The notes under the pieces: model-generated
Told to the model about the DNA's origin: nothing
The model's input: only the letters and a program-made list of their open reading frames with translations
Databases searched by the model: none
Source of the DNA: an uncultured Sulfuricurvum sp.
Lineage (GTDB): Bacteria > Campylobacterota > Campylobacteria > Campylobacterales > Sulfurimonadaceae
Length of the DNA: 6,312 bases
Assembly (NCBI RefSeq): GCF_937936435.1
Contig: NZ_CALDDG010000088.1
Span: forward strand, 1 to 6,312
Direction: 5' to 3'
Shown: positions 6,277 to 6,312 of the stretch, one piece after another
Layout: every line of letters begins with the position of its first letter
Numbering within the stretch: the first letter of the stretch is position 1
Program-made: the position numbers and the translations under genes

Positions 6277-6312
6277 TTAAAACCGATAATTGGCTTCCAG
6301 ACGCATTTCACG
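6277..6312 (-). CDS. C-terminal end of an outer-membrane beta-barrel protein (partial)
   Basis: The frame from the window edge reads REMRLEANYRF followed by TAA at 6277-6279. The alternating pattern ending MRLEANYRF, with a terminal aromatic residue, is the signature of the last beta-strand of outer-membrane barrels, including TonB-dependent receptors, recognised by the BAM machinery. Only 11 residues are visible, so the exact family cannot be stated. It is on the same strand as the operon and ends 149 bp before the globin start. Confidence 0.6.
   Translation of the reverse strand, partial: REMRLEANYRF

Noticed and set aside
6108..6311. 67-codon minus-strand frame across the leader region
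   Set aside because: Runs through the inverted repeat and the globin ribosome-binding site, is out of frame with the barrel-like C-terminus, and shows no domain.

Overview
The window is one tightly packed minus-strand gene cluster for TonB-dependent uptake of a metal or metal chelate. No plus-strand gene is convincing. Base composition looks moderate (roughly mid-40s % G+C, judged by eye). Together with the style of the proteins this suggests a Gram-negative bacterium, plausibly a Campylobacterota member of the Sulfuricurvum/Sulfurimonas kind. That placement is recognition-based and not proven here; the Gram-negative part is firm, because an outer-membrane receptor, a TonB protein and periplasmic signal peptides are all present.

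Reading along the minus strand, from high to low coordinates: the last 11 codons of an outer-membrane beta-barrel gene (stop at 6277-6279); a 149-bp spacer with a small GC hairpin, a 70-bp interrupted inverted repeat and a short palindrome; a group II (trHbO-like) truncated haemoglobin with an N-terminal extension (6127-5540); TonB (5538-4735); a periplasmic substrate-binding protein (4724-3702); a TonB-dependent receptor (3705-1453); a FecCD/BtuC-type permease (1444-425); and the start of its ABC ATPase (434-1), cut by the window edge exactly at the signature motif.

The junctions are +1, +10, -4, +8 and -10 nt, and each start has a Shine-Dalgarno sequence, so the six genes almost certainly form one translationally coupled operon. 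The logic is complete except for ExbB/ExbD: receptor at the outer membrane, TonB to energise it, binding protein in the periplasm, permease plus ATPase at the inner membrane. The substrate cannot be read with certainty; siderophore-iron, haem, cobalamin and nickel/cobalt chelates all remain open.

The points most worth a second look are the haem globin heading an uptake operon, the Cys/His cluster in the binding protein, the long inverted repeat ahead of the operon, and paired inverted repeats inside the tonB linker.
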